Shown one piece after another: positions 12,751-24,118 of a DNA stretch of 64,000 nt. A program made the position numbers and the translations under genes. The stretch's first letter is position 1. Every line of letters starts with the position of its first letter. A model generated the notes under the pieces. It saw only the letters and a program-made list of their open reading frames with translations, ran no database searches and had not been told where the DNA came from. The DNA comes from Guadua angustifolia (Eukaryota; Streptophyta; Magnoliopsida; Poales; Poaceae), in assembly GCA_036346375.1 (NCBI GenBank), contig CM070515.1:15274423-15338422 (forward strand), read 5' to 3'.

Positions 12751-12970
12751 GCTACTTTATGAGAGTGCACCAATGCAATTTCTATTGTGTACCTTATGTC
12801 TTTCTTCCAATTTTAGTTGTAATAATGTTGAGACATGTGGTTTGTTTAGTCATGCATAAACTTGTAATGTGCAGACATGTGTGTTGTTTTATGTATGATC
12901 TTGTAATGTTTGAGACAAGTGTGCTGATTTCTTAACTTTTAAGTTTTAACATATTATTATTGTGCCGCAG

Positions 12971-14305
12971 ATGCCCTCAAGTGACAGTGAGAGGAGTGGA
13001 AGCGATTCTGATGAAGATGATGCTTTTAGGTTACAAGTTATCTGTCGCCACCAAGAGTTGCAGGCCAACTTGTTTTCTACCGTCTTGATTATGCACAAGT
13101 ACTATATGAACTATCATGATAAGAATGCACCAAGGACCTCACAACTCAGTGGATATGGATGGGTCATGGAAGCATTAAATACACCTGGAGAAAGTCACAG
13201 GATGTTCCGGATGAATCAAAGTCTTTTTATTAGATTGCATGACCTTTTGGTAAGTAATTATGGTCTCCAGTCCTCCATCCACATGAGCTCAATGGAATCC
13301 CTTGCCATCTTTTTGTGCATTTGTGGTCAAAATAGATCAAATAGTTCGGTGCAAAATACTTTCAAGCATTCGGGGGAGACAATCAGTAGAAAGTTTGATG
13401 ATGTCCTGCGGTGCCTAGGTAGGATGTGTAAGGATTACATAAGGCCTCAAGATCGGAACTTCTCCAATGTGCATAGTAGGATTAGTGCTGATCAAAGGAT
13501 GTGGCCACATTTCAAGGATTGTATTGGAGCCATTGATGGAACCCACATCTTAGCAACCCCATCTCCACGAGATTATGTTAGATACATTGGTAGATCAGGG
13601 GTTCCAACCCAAAATGTTATGGCAGTGGTTGATTTTGATATGCGTTTCACCTATGCATCTATTGGATAACCGGGCTCCATGCATGATACAAGTGTGCTCT
13701 ATCATGCCATACAACATGACAAGGAAACCTTCCCACATCCTCCACTAGGTAAAATTTCTTGTTACCTTCCTTCCATTTCTTAGGTTCTTCACATTCCTGA
13801 TTTATATTAATTTTTATTAATGCATGTAGTAAAATATTATGTTGTTGATGCCGGTTACCCAAACAGACCGGGTTGCTTATCACCTTACAAAGGCGAAAGG
13901 TACCATGTTCCTGATTTTAGATGGGGTAACGCTCCTACGGGTGAACAAGAGGTATTCAACTATCTGCACTCAAGTCTTCATAATGTCATTGAACGCACCT
14001 TTGGTGTATGGAAAATGAAGTGGAGGATTCTTCTTAGGATGCCCAGTTATCCAATGTGGAAACAAAAGATCATTGTGGCAGCTACAATGTGTCTCCATAA
14101 CTTCATTCGTGAAAATAATGCGCTTGATAAGGATTTTCGAAGATGCGATCGGGATCCAGATTATATACCAACAATACCTCAAAGATATGCAAGACATCAA
14201 CCCTCTCAAAATTCATCTAATGCGTCAACATCCGATGCTAATGACATCAATATGGACATGTTTCGTAATGATCTTGCGAGGGCAATAATACAATCTAGAG
14301 CATAG
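12971..14305 (+). pseudogene. PIF/Harbinger transposase (HARBI1-like DDE nuclease) with one nonsense codon
   Basis: This would be the transposase that cuts and inserts the element. Exon 1 runs from 12971 (ATG right after a GCCGCAG acceptor) to 13748, the intron is 13749-13829 (GT...AG), and exon 2 is 13830-14305. Joined, they give about 417 codons, normal for the family. The DDE residues are visible in order: D in GAIDGTH (near 13530), D in GSMHDTSV (near 13685) and E in VIERTFGVWK (near 13990). C-terminal motifs RMPSYPMWKQ and AATMCLHNFI are present. An in-frame TAA at 13667-13669 (about codon 233) sits where a CAA glutamine codon would fit, just before the second D. This is a single C-to-T change and the frame is open on both sides. 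The protein as encoded loses the second D and the E, so it should be inactive unless read through. Confidence 0.9.
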
Positions 14306-14933
14306 CCTAACTTGGATGTATTTTGAACATGGTTGCATATATGGCAATTTGGATGTATTATGACACCACTAATATTTTTAATGGTCAAACAGTGGGTCAA
14401 TAGATTTTGTTACCATTTCATTTTTCCATACTTTTATTTCCCATTGTTATTATTCAAGAAAAAAGCATCATATATCCAAGGGTACAATGGTCTATTCTAC
14501 CATATTCTCTCTTTTCAGAAACTGGAATCGAATGACCCGACCAAGCGGTTTGACAAGTGATTCTGTTTCTCCTCAGAAACGTTTCTCAGGAGAATCCGAA
14601 TCTGAAACGTTCCTCTGTGAATCTGGATCTCTACCAAACGGGCCCTTAATCTTGTCATACTACAGGTCTACACCTTTCAGCTGTTGGCCCTTTGAAGTTT
14701 TATTTCTGGAAACATCCTCATCTCTATCAGTTGGACCGGCTCCCGTGCAGTTCCTGTAGAGATTGCAGACCGTCCGATCAAGGCATTGGATAGTCTAGAT
14801 CGTTCAAGATTAGGATGAATAGTATTTTGCTATAGTACCATGAACGGTGTTTCTGTACAGTGAAAAATCTACACAGTATTTCAATCAATTCAGGCCGTCC
14901 GTTTTCGATCGAACGGTCCTACGAGAGTTGCTT

Positions 14934-16123
14934 TTTTTTTTAGATGAAGGAAGATTTTATTAATTTCAAGAACATTACATCAAGATGATACAAGTCCTTA
15001 AAATTTCTCTCGGCCTCTGCTTAACAAGAAGCACACTGACCCTTAAACAAAACAAAAAGAAAAAAGAGAAGCCTTGATTGCTACTACCGATCGCAGAGCT
15101 CTCCCCTTTTCATTGAATTGCTTAGCGAAAATATCATCGAAATCTTCTTGGCGTAAGCAATCCGCAACCTGGATTTCCAACATTCAGGAGCCACAATCCG
15201 CGACCTCTGGATTTCCAACATTCGGACGCCACCACCAAGAACACCATGCTATTTGAATCATTGCGCCCCCAAAATCTTGAACGCGATCACGGACTCCATA
15301 TCGTCCATGACCACCAACTTGAAATCTTGGAGGACGAAGACCACCACGAAAGGGCGAAGTGGACCACCATAGCTGCGACCATTAAATCGATCGCCACCGC
15401 AAACCGCCGTTCCGCCCGCCATGGCGCTTTAAATTGATTCTTAAAGCATCGTCACCCAATATCCTGCGCATCCGGTTGCACATCGCCGAGATTGGACTCA
15501 GAACAAAGCCAAGATTGTTGCAAGAGGATCGGAATGAGCACGACCGCCATGGCGTCGCCTCATCCGAGATCCTTCCCTCTCCCCAATTGGAAGAAACCGG
15601 CCGATCTTGCCCGATCCGCACAACCCGCCCAACATGGAGCGGCCGCCGCCTCGGCCGCCATCGCTGCAACGGCGGACGCGACGCCTCACAAAAGAGAGAT
15701 AGATCGACCCGCCACCGACTGCACATTGCGATCGGCCGGCGGATACATGGGCGAGAAGATCATGCATTGAGACTTCAAGGAGTTAGAGATAATACCTCGC
15801 ATCCTTTGGCATTTTTCGTCGTTACCCTTGGAGCGAACCCCTCGTCCCTTCGCCGCCGCTTCCTCGGCGAAAGCGCCAATTTGACTTTGCACGATCGGAT
15901 CGCCAATCTAGACATTGCTGAAGAACAATAATTCCCCTTCAAGCCGGCCGGGATCACCGCATCCGCGAGCGACACCGGAGACGGACTCGCGATCTCTGCC
16001 ATAGAAGGCACCAAGCGTGACGCGGCGCAGGAGAGAATCCACGATCTCCCCCGCGCCGCGCTCATTCCATCGCGAGAGAACGTCGATGGGAGGGAGTTTT
16101 GAATTTTGAAATCCGGAAATCCG
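14934..16123 (-). mobile_element. Internally deleted LINE retrotransposon
   Basis: A 16-bp direct repeat CCTACGAGAGTTGCTT flanks the element (14918-14933 and 16124-16139). The T-run at the left edge is the poly(A) tail read from the other strand. The first 110 bases, reversed, match the LINE 3' end at 4985-5097. The remaining GC-rich 1 kb has only short minus-strand frames (for example 15775-16065 and 15382-15726), with no reverse transcriptase or endonuclease motifs. A copy this short with its own 5' region and a proper tail suggests a non-autonomous, internally deleted derivative. Confidence 0.85.
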
Positions 16124-16925
16124 CCTACGAGAGTTGCTTAAGTTGTAGTTTCCATGGGATTGCGTGAGAGCCCTATACCAGTTGGACCATTGCAAAATAA
16201 GTTGGCCAAAGTACGTGCTCAAACATGGCAGATATGTACGTGTCATGCACTTGCATTAAAGTTCAGAATTATACATGTCGTTTGATGTTAAATACACAAA
16301 ACCCCTACATGCCAGGGAATGTTCGATATGCACGGTCGTGGGAGACATGTTTCAAAGCTGACTGCCGTCTAAGTATGAATATATCTGTACCTGATTATAT
16401 TAGGCTGCACTCCAACTGTTCATTTGCCGCGAAGTGTAGTGTTAGGCATGTCTCGGTTTTTCATTTTACTACTTTCAGTTGATCAAGAAAGAAATAATGC
16501 TGTTACATCACTTCGTAACTTGCTATCTGTAGTTCCTGAAAAGAATCTTCAACTAATTTTTCTAGTAGCTACCATTGCATCCTGATCTTAACATTCGCAG
16601 ATTTTTTTTTCTTCTTCAGAAATGATGTACATGTGATTATTCATACCGTTGAGTTGTCAATGAAGATGAGCATGGGCATAATTGTGTTGTATCTTGTGCA
16701 ACAACGACAGTGTCAGTATTTTTGGGAAGGGAGTCCTGCGTCAGAGAGGTTCTCCTCTTGGCATTACTTGATTTCAAGAAACTCAAACTTGTTCGTTGCT
16801 AATTAAGCGACGTGCAGATGGAGATTTGTGCCTAACTAAGAAAATCATGTCTGATGATTCTTGGTCACAACGAATCAGGGAAGAGGCTCTCCACTACACA
16901 AAAGTTTCTAGATTCATCAGAATCA

Positions 16926-17390
16926 CCTGACGAATTTTTTAAAAATAATACAGCTTTTAATTAAAATTACAGGAAAAAAACATTAAAAATTACATAAATA
17001 TATTTCTATCGCCAATTCATTTTATGACAAAAGTCTACCGGCCAAATGGATCTATCGGCCAAATGAGTCGGAGATAAAATTGTTGGCTAAATAAAACTAT
17101 ATTGTCAATTCATTTTACGATAGACTTCTATCACCAAATGAAGTGACGACAGGATGATGGAAAGTTTTTATCGCCAAATAAATTGGTGACTGGATGATAG
17201 GAAGCTCCTATCGCCAAATGAATTGATGATAGGTTCATTTGGTGGTAGATGATCTATCACCAATTCATTTGACAATAGGAGATCTATTGCCAAATGGATT
17301 GGTGTCAGAGGTATATTTATGTAATTATTTTTAACGTATTTTTTGTAATTTTATTTTTAAAATATATTATTTAAAATAATTCATCACTTG
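16926..17390. mobile_element. Inverted-repeat (foldback) element with TATCGCCAAATG repeats
   Basis: The arms at about 16926-17010 and 17305-17390 are long imperfect inverted repeats sharing the phrase AAAATTACATAAATATA with its complement. Between them the motif TATCGCCAAATG and its complement recurs about ten times in both orientations, like the subterminal repeats of CACTA elements. A CACTACACAAAAG sequence lies at 16892, but no matching right terminus or 3-bp duplication was found, so the class is uncertain. Confidence 0.55.
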
Positions 17391-17662
17391 ACTACTAGTA
17401 CTACTGATCAACAAGAAGCGAAAAAATAGCAGCTAGGCTACTAATTGTTGTCCTTTCTTTTAGACTTTTGGTACAATAGATGCGCAAGCCGACGCACGCC
17501 ATGCTAGCCGTCACACAAACAACGGGAAAAATCACGCAGCTAGCAAAAAAATAGGTTCAAATTTTTTGGGATCTCCTCTAAAAAAAGGGCCAAGGACTTC
17601 ACAGAAAAGCGGATACATATGTAATTTCAAAATTTTCAGAGGGCCTACACAAAAGGAAAATG

Positions 17663-18144
17663 AATTTAGTTTTTTCTGGCCTTTCGACAATAAACAATTT
17701 GGATTCTAGAATTTTCGGGGGGCTTGCGCGAGGGAAAACCAAATTTTGGAATTTTTTTTGCACTTTCCCAAAAAAGGACTTGGACGTAATATTGGAGATA
17801 TTTGGGGGCCTTTTTGCAAAAAATCAAGCACCAAAGTGAACCTAAATGTAATTTCAAAAATTTTCAAAGGGGTCTTTTTAGGAAAAAGGTAGCTAGCCGT
17901 AATTTCAGAATTTTTGGAGGGCCTGCAAATGGGAAAAATAATTTCGGCAACTTTTGGGCTTTTTCGCTAAAAAAGGAATCTATATGTAATTTGGGGAATC
18001 TGTGGGGAGTTCTTCGCAAAAAAATCGGAGCCATGCGCCCACCAGCGTCTGCAAAGACGTGTGGCGTGGGGAAAATCATCAAGCGGCCATGAAGGAGTGG
18101 GGACTCGAACGCGCGTCGCGACTAGCACGGGCAAGGCTCGTACC
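17663..18144. repeat. Direct duplication, copy A
   Basis: This 482-bp segment recurs at 18948-19415 in the same orientation. The first 120 and last 100 bases differ by substitutions and small indels, while the central 260 bases are almost identical. Inside are loose 60-65-bp sub-repeats around GTAATTTCAAAAATTTT. The end, read on the minus strand, contains GTTCGAGTCCCC, like a tRNA T-arm or B-box, hinting that a SINE is part of it. Confidence 0.8.
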
Positions 18145-18947
18145 TGGGGATGTAATCGGACCGGATACGGTCGGATATTGTTCATCTCGTATCCGTATTC
18201 ATATTTTTTATCGAGTACGAAGTCAGATACGAATGGTGTTGGATGTGAATACGAATGCGAATAATACTGGATACTATCACTTACGAATCTGAATCGAATC
18301 TGAGGCCGGATTTAATACTGCACGAATATTTTTAAGCCGGATAATACGAAAATATAGATCATTTATTGCACATGTAACATAATTGAATGGTAGATTACTT
18401 ATGAGTTATGAATAAATATTGACAAAATGTGAAGAAAATAGTACAAGAATTTACTATAGTTGCATTGTACATAATTAAGAATTAATAATGAACGACTTTG
18501 GCAATCAGTAGTGCACTTGGCGTTAGCACTTTGGCGATGGCGATGTGGCACTTAGTAGAATGGTAGTTGGTACTTGGCACTTGGTAGTTGGCATTAGTAC
18601 TGGTAGACTACCAAGAGTGGTATTGGTACACTGGTACTAGTGCCTCCAGACTCTGGTGACTGGTGCTCTTTGATTGGAGAGTTCTGAGACTCACGTCTTG
18701 GAGAAGTCTTTAAAGTTTTGGATAATATCCATATTTTATATCCAGGATATTATCCGATTATAAACTTCGGATATTCTGATCCGTCGAATAATTACTATCC
18801 GTATCCGTATCCTTATCCGAGATAACTATCCTTATCCGTGATCCGTATCCGAAAATTCTTGAATATCAGAAAAACTATTCAAATCGCTATCCGAATTGAT
18901 CTTGATTCGGTCGATCGATCGGAAAATATCCGCTCCGATTGCACCTC
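18145..18947. mobile_element. hAT-like element at the duplication junction
   Basis: The left end TGGGGATGTAATCGGACCGG and right end CCGCTCCGATTGCACCTCA are imperfect inverted repeats. They are of the same type as the hAT at 21311-23459, with many CGGATA/TATCCG motifs just inside both ends. No 8-bp target duplication is present: copy A abuts one end and copy B the other. The interior contains a TTGGCACTTGGTAGTTGG-type simple run near 18500-18620. No coding capacity. Confidence 0.65.
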
Positions 18948-19415
18948 AATTTAGTTTTTTCGCCTTTCAAAGAATAAACAATTTGGATTCTAGAATTTTT
19001 GGGGCTTATGCGAGGAAAACCAAATTTTGGATTATTTTGCGCTTTCCCAAAAGAAGGACTTGGACGTAATATTGGAGATTTTTGGGGGCCTTTTTGCAAA
19101 AAATCAAGCACCAAAGTGAACCTAAATGTAATTTCAAAAATTTTCAAAGGGGTCTTTTTAGGAAAAAGGTAGCTAGCCGTAATTTCAGAATTTTTGGAGG
19201 GCCTGCAAGTGGGAAAAATAATTTCGGCAACTTTTGGGCTTTTTCGCTAAAAAAGGAATCTATATGTAATTTGGGGAATCCGTGGGGCCATGCGCAAAAA
19301 AATCGGAGCCATGCGCCAGCGGCACGTGTGGCGTGGGGGAAAATCATCAAGCGACGCGCGAGCGGGAGTGGGGACTCGAACGCGCGTCGCGACTAGCACG
19401 GGCAAGGCTCGTACC
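18948..19415. repeat. Direct duplication, copy B
   Basis: Second copy of 17663-18144. It starts exactly at the right end of the hAT-like element and ends with the same GGCTCGTACC as copy A, after which unrelated sequence (ATAGCGTTGC) begins. Confidence 0.8.
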
Positions 19416-20362
19416 ATAGCGTTGCATGGGCATCTGAGTCTGAGTGCTGTGATCAATTACTTAAACAGATTAGAACGGGCGCAACGGGTGACGTGGCTCA
19501 CAGCGGAGCGAACACATCGGCGCAAAATGACGTGGAGGGCACGAGCGGCTGGAAATCCTATGGGATATATAAGGAGTATATGCTTTTCCTATTCTGCCTA
19601 GCTCCTTGCCGTTGAAACAACATAAGGAAGAAGCAAAATTGCACAATATGTAGGGTCTGCTTTGGCTTGACATGATTTGCTCATACAGCCCCACTGCTAC
19701 AATTCCCAACTGAAATGCAAAAGGTATAGTAATTTAGTAAAGATACCATATGTAAGCATGTTAGCCAACCAATGCAAAGGCCTAGAGTAGGAGAGATTTC
19801 TCATTTTTGTATGGGTGGCTCGGTCGGCCATTACATTGCAATCCATGCAATCGTTTAGGAGGTAAAGGAGTGGTTCTTGGCCATGTAAAGGGGGACATGA
19901 ATGGTAAAGGCGTTGATTAGGGCACATTTTTGTTTTGATATCTCCCTCTGCTGTGTGGTGCGCCATTGTCATCTTTTGGCGTGTGAGGATTAGATTTGAG
20001 GGGCGAATTAACTAGCCCGTGGTCCTTGGCCTTTTGGCACCGAAAAATGATGGTGGCGATTGCCGATTAGTGCCACTAATCAGCGTATTTTAAGCTAAGC
20101 ATAGGGGCCCTTATGACCATTCGGAGTCACCAGGGCCGTTGCCGAGGCAGGGCTGCGGGCCCCACCGCACCTAGGGTCCCTTTTCTCAATGTTTTTGTTT
20201 ATTATTATAAATTGTGTCGCTTATTTTAGTCGTTCTCTAATTAAACAAGTATATTTATTGCTATACAAGACCATACATAGAGATCTATATTCATAGTTTC
20301 TTCAATTTCCATATATAATTTGGAACTTTGCAATGATTTTTAAAAGGTGCAAATGAGTTACA
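19416..20362. other. Gene-free stretch
   Basis: No supported gene, transposon end or repeat was recognised. Short open frames on both strands have no domain or splice support. Confidence 0.35.
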
Positions 20363-20376
20363 CTACAACACCTTTT

Positions 20377-20591
20377 TTTTTTAAAAAGAAATTGGCAAGG
20401 AGTTCTGGCATTCACTTAAAAAGGACAACAGCCGAGTTACATGCATACACATACCCACACACGTATGCGCACACACACACGTATACACGCACTCAGCTCT
20501 AATGCGCATCCGCGTCGAGGAGGGACTCGATCCCGAGTGGGCTGAGTGCTCACCTGGCGCTCACGCCAACTGAACTAGAGCTCGGTTCGCT
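20377..20591 (-). mobile_element. tRNA-derived SINE
   Basis: A 14-bp direct repeat CTACAACACCTTTT flanks a 215-bp body (20363-20376 and 20592-20605). Read on the minus strand, the body starts GAGCGAACCGAGCTC. It has an A-box TAGTTCAGTTGG, the classic tRNA form, and a B-box GATCGAGTCCC about 45 bases on. Then come a CA/TG-rich stretch and an A/T-rich tail next to the duplication. Pol III boxes, size and target duplication together support a SINE. Confidence 0.85.
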
Positions 20592-20605
20592 CTACAACAC
20601 CTTTT

Positions 20606-21302
20606 AATCAGCCATTTCTTGAGTGCTTTTATAGGTACATAATTTCTATAAGTAGCGCCGAGTACACAATTGGTTTATAAGTCTACGTCTTTTTATTTTT
20701 CTCTATATATTCACATATCTTTTTAGTAATAAAATTTTGACGGCGTGGCATTATAGTTGACAAATTAGCGTACAATCAAATATTATATTGTTTTCCTTCG
20801 GAAATATTCAATTTTCTTTCAGCTATATATAAATTATGATTTATTACGTAATTACAAAATTTACAGCACGTCAAAACATTTTTTAAGCTAACATATTTTA
20901 TAGTTTCTGTGAAATAAACTAATAAAGGTCCTTCGCGTAATTCTCTAAAATGTCAGGACCGTACGTCCCTGGTAACTATCTAATGTATGCCAAAGAATGG
21001 AAGTCACGTGTAGCCCTGAGTAAGGCAGCTGAGAGCTGTGAACCTGATGATCTTCTAGCTCGGGAGAAATCAGAAGTAGAGCTGTCACATGCTGCGAGCT
21101 CTGCTTCAGAAAAGTAGCACATAAAGTTAAACAAACTTTGTTTCGTACTAGCATCGTTTGCCGCAATGAGTTAACTAAGGGTAAGATGCCACTGTATCAC
21201 TCTCTGATCTGATCATGCTCGAGCTGCCTTTTACTATGATTACCACCACAAACGAGTTCGATGGTATCGTGTCGCCTGCCAAGACAGGTAATGATCAAAC
21301 TC
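20606..21302. other. Gene-free AT-rich stretch
   Basis: No supported gene. The minus-strand frame 20945-21166 has no recognisable domain. Confidence 0.35.
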
Positions 21303-22009
21303 CTCATTGCTAGGGGTGCAATCGGATCGGATTTGGACGGATATCGCTTTATCCGTATTCTAAACCATATTTTTTATCGGATTCGGAATCGGATTCGGAT
21401 AGTATCGGATACGAATACGGCACGGATAATATCGGTTGCGGATTCGAATCGAATACGGAGCGGAATCGAAACGGTATCGAATAATTTTATCGGATAACAC
21501 GCGAAAACAGATATCGCAAAAAACACAGATATAGTACCGATTAACCAACCGTATAAGTGCCATATGCAACAAGATTATCGCAATCTAGCAAGTCATTTTA
21601 TCGGGCAATCCAACAAAGTTGAAAAAGCACGTTCAATTTAAACGCTATACAAATGATTTCTTAAATCGCAATCTAGCAAGTCATTTTATCGGGCAAGCAA
21701 TTTCTTAAATCCAACCATAGCACCTGAGCAAAGAGATGCTGCCAGTAACAAAAGCAAATCCTTCAAGCACATCACACGCAAATAAAACTGGAACTTTCAG
21801 TAGATCATCCACTGAGTCATAATATTGACTTAAGATATTTGGTTCAGAAGTACTGACCACATCAGTTTTTCCCATGAAACCATAAGCAGCTAAACATGTT
21901 CAGAAACCCCATATTACTCCAAAATACTTACAAACATTACGACACATAAGAGCAGAGAATTGCAAGGTACAATAAAATCTAAGCATCATCAGGGCCTCAA
22001 TGCTTCTCT

Positions 22010-22183
22010 CTACTCAAACGCCCACTGGTTCTCCCTGCGAATCTCCTCTTCCTCCTCAGGGGTAAAGTCATTCTTGATGTTGAAGGTCTTGCGGATCTCC
22101 TCAGGAGTCTTGCCATTGATCATGTCAGCAACAGTCTGGCAAGTAAGGTCCAGCAGTCCCTTGATGTTGAGATAGTTTGCAGC
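22010..22183 (-). pseudogene. SKP1: Captured last exon of SKP1 (SCF ubiquitin ligase subunit)
   Basis: The exon encodes the 57 C-terminal residues of plant SKP1, the adaptor joining cullin-1 to F-box proteins in SCF E3 ligases. Visible are AANYLNIKGLLDLTCQTVAD, GKTPEEIRKTFNIKNDF and the characteristic end RRENQWAFE followed by a stop. It is preceded on the minus strand by an acceptor CACTCAG, placed where plant SKP1 genes have their intron, so genomic DNA rather than mRNA was captured. The N-terminal BTB-like half was not found between here and 23459. The reading frame has no damage, suggesting recent capture. It lies wholly inside the hAT element. It may be transcribed as a fusion, but a functional SKP1 is not possible from this piece. 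Confidence 0.93.
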
Positions 22184-22779
22184 CTGAGTGGTAAAGCAAA
22201 CCAAAAGAGGGTGTCAGAAACAGCAGTTAAGATAGCTAATGCATGTAAATAGACCACACTTGCCAGAAAAACGAAGAACAGCCATACGAATATTTGTGTC
22301 AAAACAAGGAAAGCAAATGAAGTAACATATCATCTATATGAACAACAAATTGCACAATTCACCTTCCCAGATTACATAACACAGGTGACTTGTGTGGATT
22401 GGAAGTAAAGATATCACATCGGAGATGCCATCCTACATTAGCGAAAACAATAAAAGTTATACCAAACAATTTTAGCATCAGGCAGTTGCTAGCAAATACC
22501 GTGAAAAATACAGGTAACAACTATTTCCATCAAAAGAGCACTGCATTTTTTACTAGCTATGAATACACATGCAGTGTCCACTGTATTCATATGGGAACTA
22601 CCTCTTCCCCAAAAGTTAGTAAATGGAGCAACATATGAAAGTAATTATTGTGCCGAAGGAATATATGATTGTTCTTTCTGTTGCTTAAAAAATATCATGC
22701 TAACATTTTTTATTACCGGATCAAATCATCTCAAACAATTCTAAAAATAGATATACAATCCTAAAAATTTTGAGTCCTG

Positions 22780-23200
22780 GAGGTCGGAGGCGGTGGCACT
22801 GCGTGCAGGGGGGGCACCACGATGGGCTAGCAATGAGGGAGCAGTGGCGGCCGACGGGACTCTAGATCGGGAAGGACCGAGCAAAGCAGCACTGGGGCGG
22901 GGAGGTGTGGCGGCGGGACTCAGATCGGGAAGGATCTGGCAGTGGCGCACGGCGGAGGGCTGGGAGGGCGGCGAACGGCGCACCGGCGAAGGAGTTGGGG
23001 CCTGGGGGAGGGCGGCGGGAGGGACTGAGGCGGCGGCGATGGAGTTGGGGGAGGGCGGCGGCGGCGATGGAGTTGGGGCCTGGCCGCCTGGGGGGGAGGC
23101 CGGGAGGGTGGCTGCCGACTGGATCCTGGATCTGGGGGAGTCACGGGAGAGGGGAGACTGAGAAAGTGAGAAATGAGAAGTTGAGAAAGCTAGGTTAAAC
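22780..23200 (-). other. GC-rich captured fragment, possibly a gene 5' region
   Basis: Inside the hAT element a 400-bp block of high GC content has CCGCCGCC and CCCCAACTCC repeats on the minus strand. An open proline/serine/alanine-rich frame runs from 23217 to 22741. The composition matches grass 5' leaders and first exons. No domain is recognisable, and I treat it as captured untranslated or first-exon DNA, not a demonstrated gene. Confidence 0.4.
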
Positions 23201-24118
23201 CGCAGGAGATAGGGCAAACCGGCAACCGCGAACGTACATCCGGATATCCGAACCCGTTAATTCGGATATATCCGAAAATTTCTTTGGAATATACCGATCC
23301 GACGGATAGTGGTCTCCCGAATCCGAATCCGAATCCGAAATAAATTATCCGAAACCGAAACCGAATCCGAAAATTATCCGAAAAAAAAAATCCGAATCCG
23401 ATCCAAAACTATCCGGTCGGTCGGTCGGTCGGCAAAAATCCGATCCGATTGCAACCCTACTCATTGCAACGGCGCCACGAATGATTCAGCCCGCTGCCCA
23501 CCCCATGCAACCGTGCATGGTTGATGCATTGAACCCCACACACACACCCCGAATCAACACTGGCTCACGAATATTTCATCGAGCTAATAATGTACAGTCC
23601 GTAGACTGGAGCGAGTGGTCCAGCGAGCGGTGAAGGGTGTAAGGACATGCTGGGAGCTATTCAAGATTGACTCGCTTTTGGCTCTGTTCAAGACGAAGTG
23701 TTGAGTCTATGCGAAGGCTTCGAGCCCTAGCCACTCAAGTTCGAATAGCTCAATATAACTCGACTAGATGCATACTAGAATTTGTACGTCGCTTGTTACC
23801 AGCACATCAAGCCTTTTACTCTTTCTCTCCATCAATTTTTTTCCCCAACGTTCAAAGCCACATGTGACTCACCTATACTTCAGGCGAGCTCTTACTTGAG
23901 TTTGTGAAAGGTGCATATGAAAAAATGCATGTAACTTCTTAACGAGTTTACTTAAGCCACCACTACAAAAATGTACATTACAATCGATTCTTTCTTATCA
24001 TCACAGTCAATTTCGATGGTGATACATAGTCATTAAACTGTGATGAGAAGGCGCTATTACAATCGGTTTTCACTAGATAGTGCTAAATGGTCATCATAAT
24101 CAGTTCTAAGATTGAAAC

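Larger units (their letters stand above)
10710..14645 (+). mobile_element. Complete PIF/Harbinger transposon, nearly intact
   Basis: The ends GGGCCCGTTTGG and CCAAACGGGCCC are perfect inverted repeats flanked by TTA (10707-10709 and 14646-14648), diagnostic of PIF/Harbinger. Inside, in the usual order, are a Myb/SANT-like ORF1 (11825-12750) and a transposase ORF2 (12971-14305), both on the plus strand. The 5' leader 10940-11220 is a C-rich run of CCTCCAGCGCCC-like repeats. The perfect termini and target duplication indicate recent insertion, but both genes carry disabling changes, so this copy probably cannot move alone. Confidence 0.93.
21311..23459. mobile_element. hAT transposon carrying captured host gene sequence
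   Basis: The ends TAGGGGTGCAATCGGATCGG and CCGATCCGATTGCAACCCTA are near-perfect inverted repeats, flanked by the 8-bp direct repeat CTCATTGC (21303-21310 and 23460-23467), the hAT signature. Both subterminal zones are packed with CGGAT/ATCCG motifs. There is no transposase. The interior instead holds the last exon and neighbouring sequence of a SKP1 gene (minus strand, 22010-22183) and a GC-rich block (22780-23160) that looks like the start of a plant gene. A CGGT tetranucleotide run lies near 23415. Confidence 0.92.

Noticed and set aside
22741..23217. 158-codon Pro/Ser/Ala-rich minus-strand frame
   Set aside because: It arises from the GC-rich captured block in the hAT element, with no domain. 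Kept only as a captured fragment.
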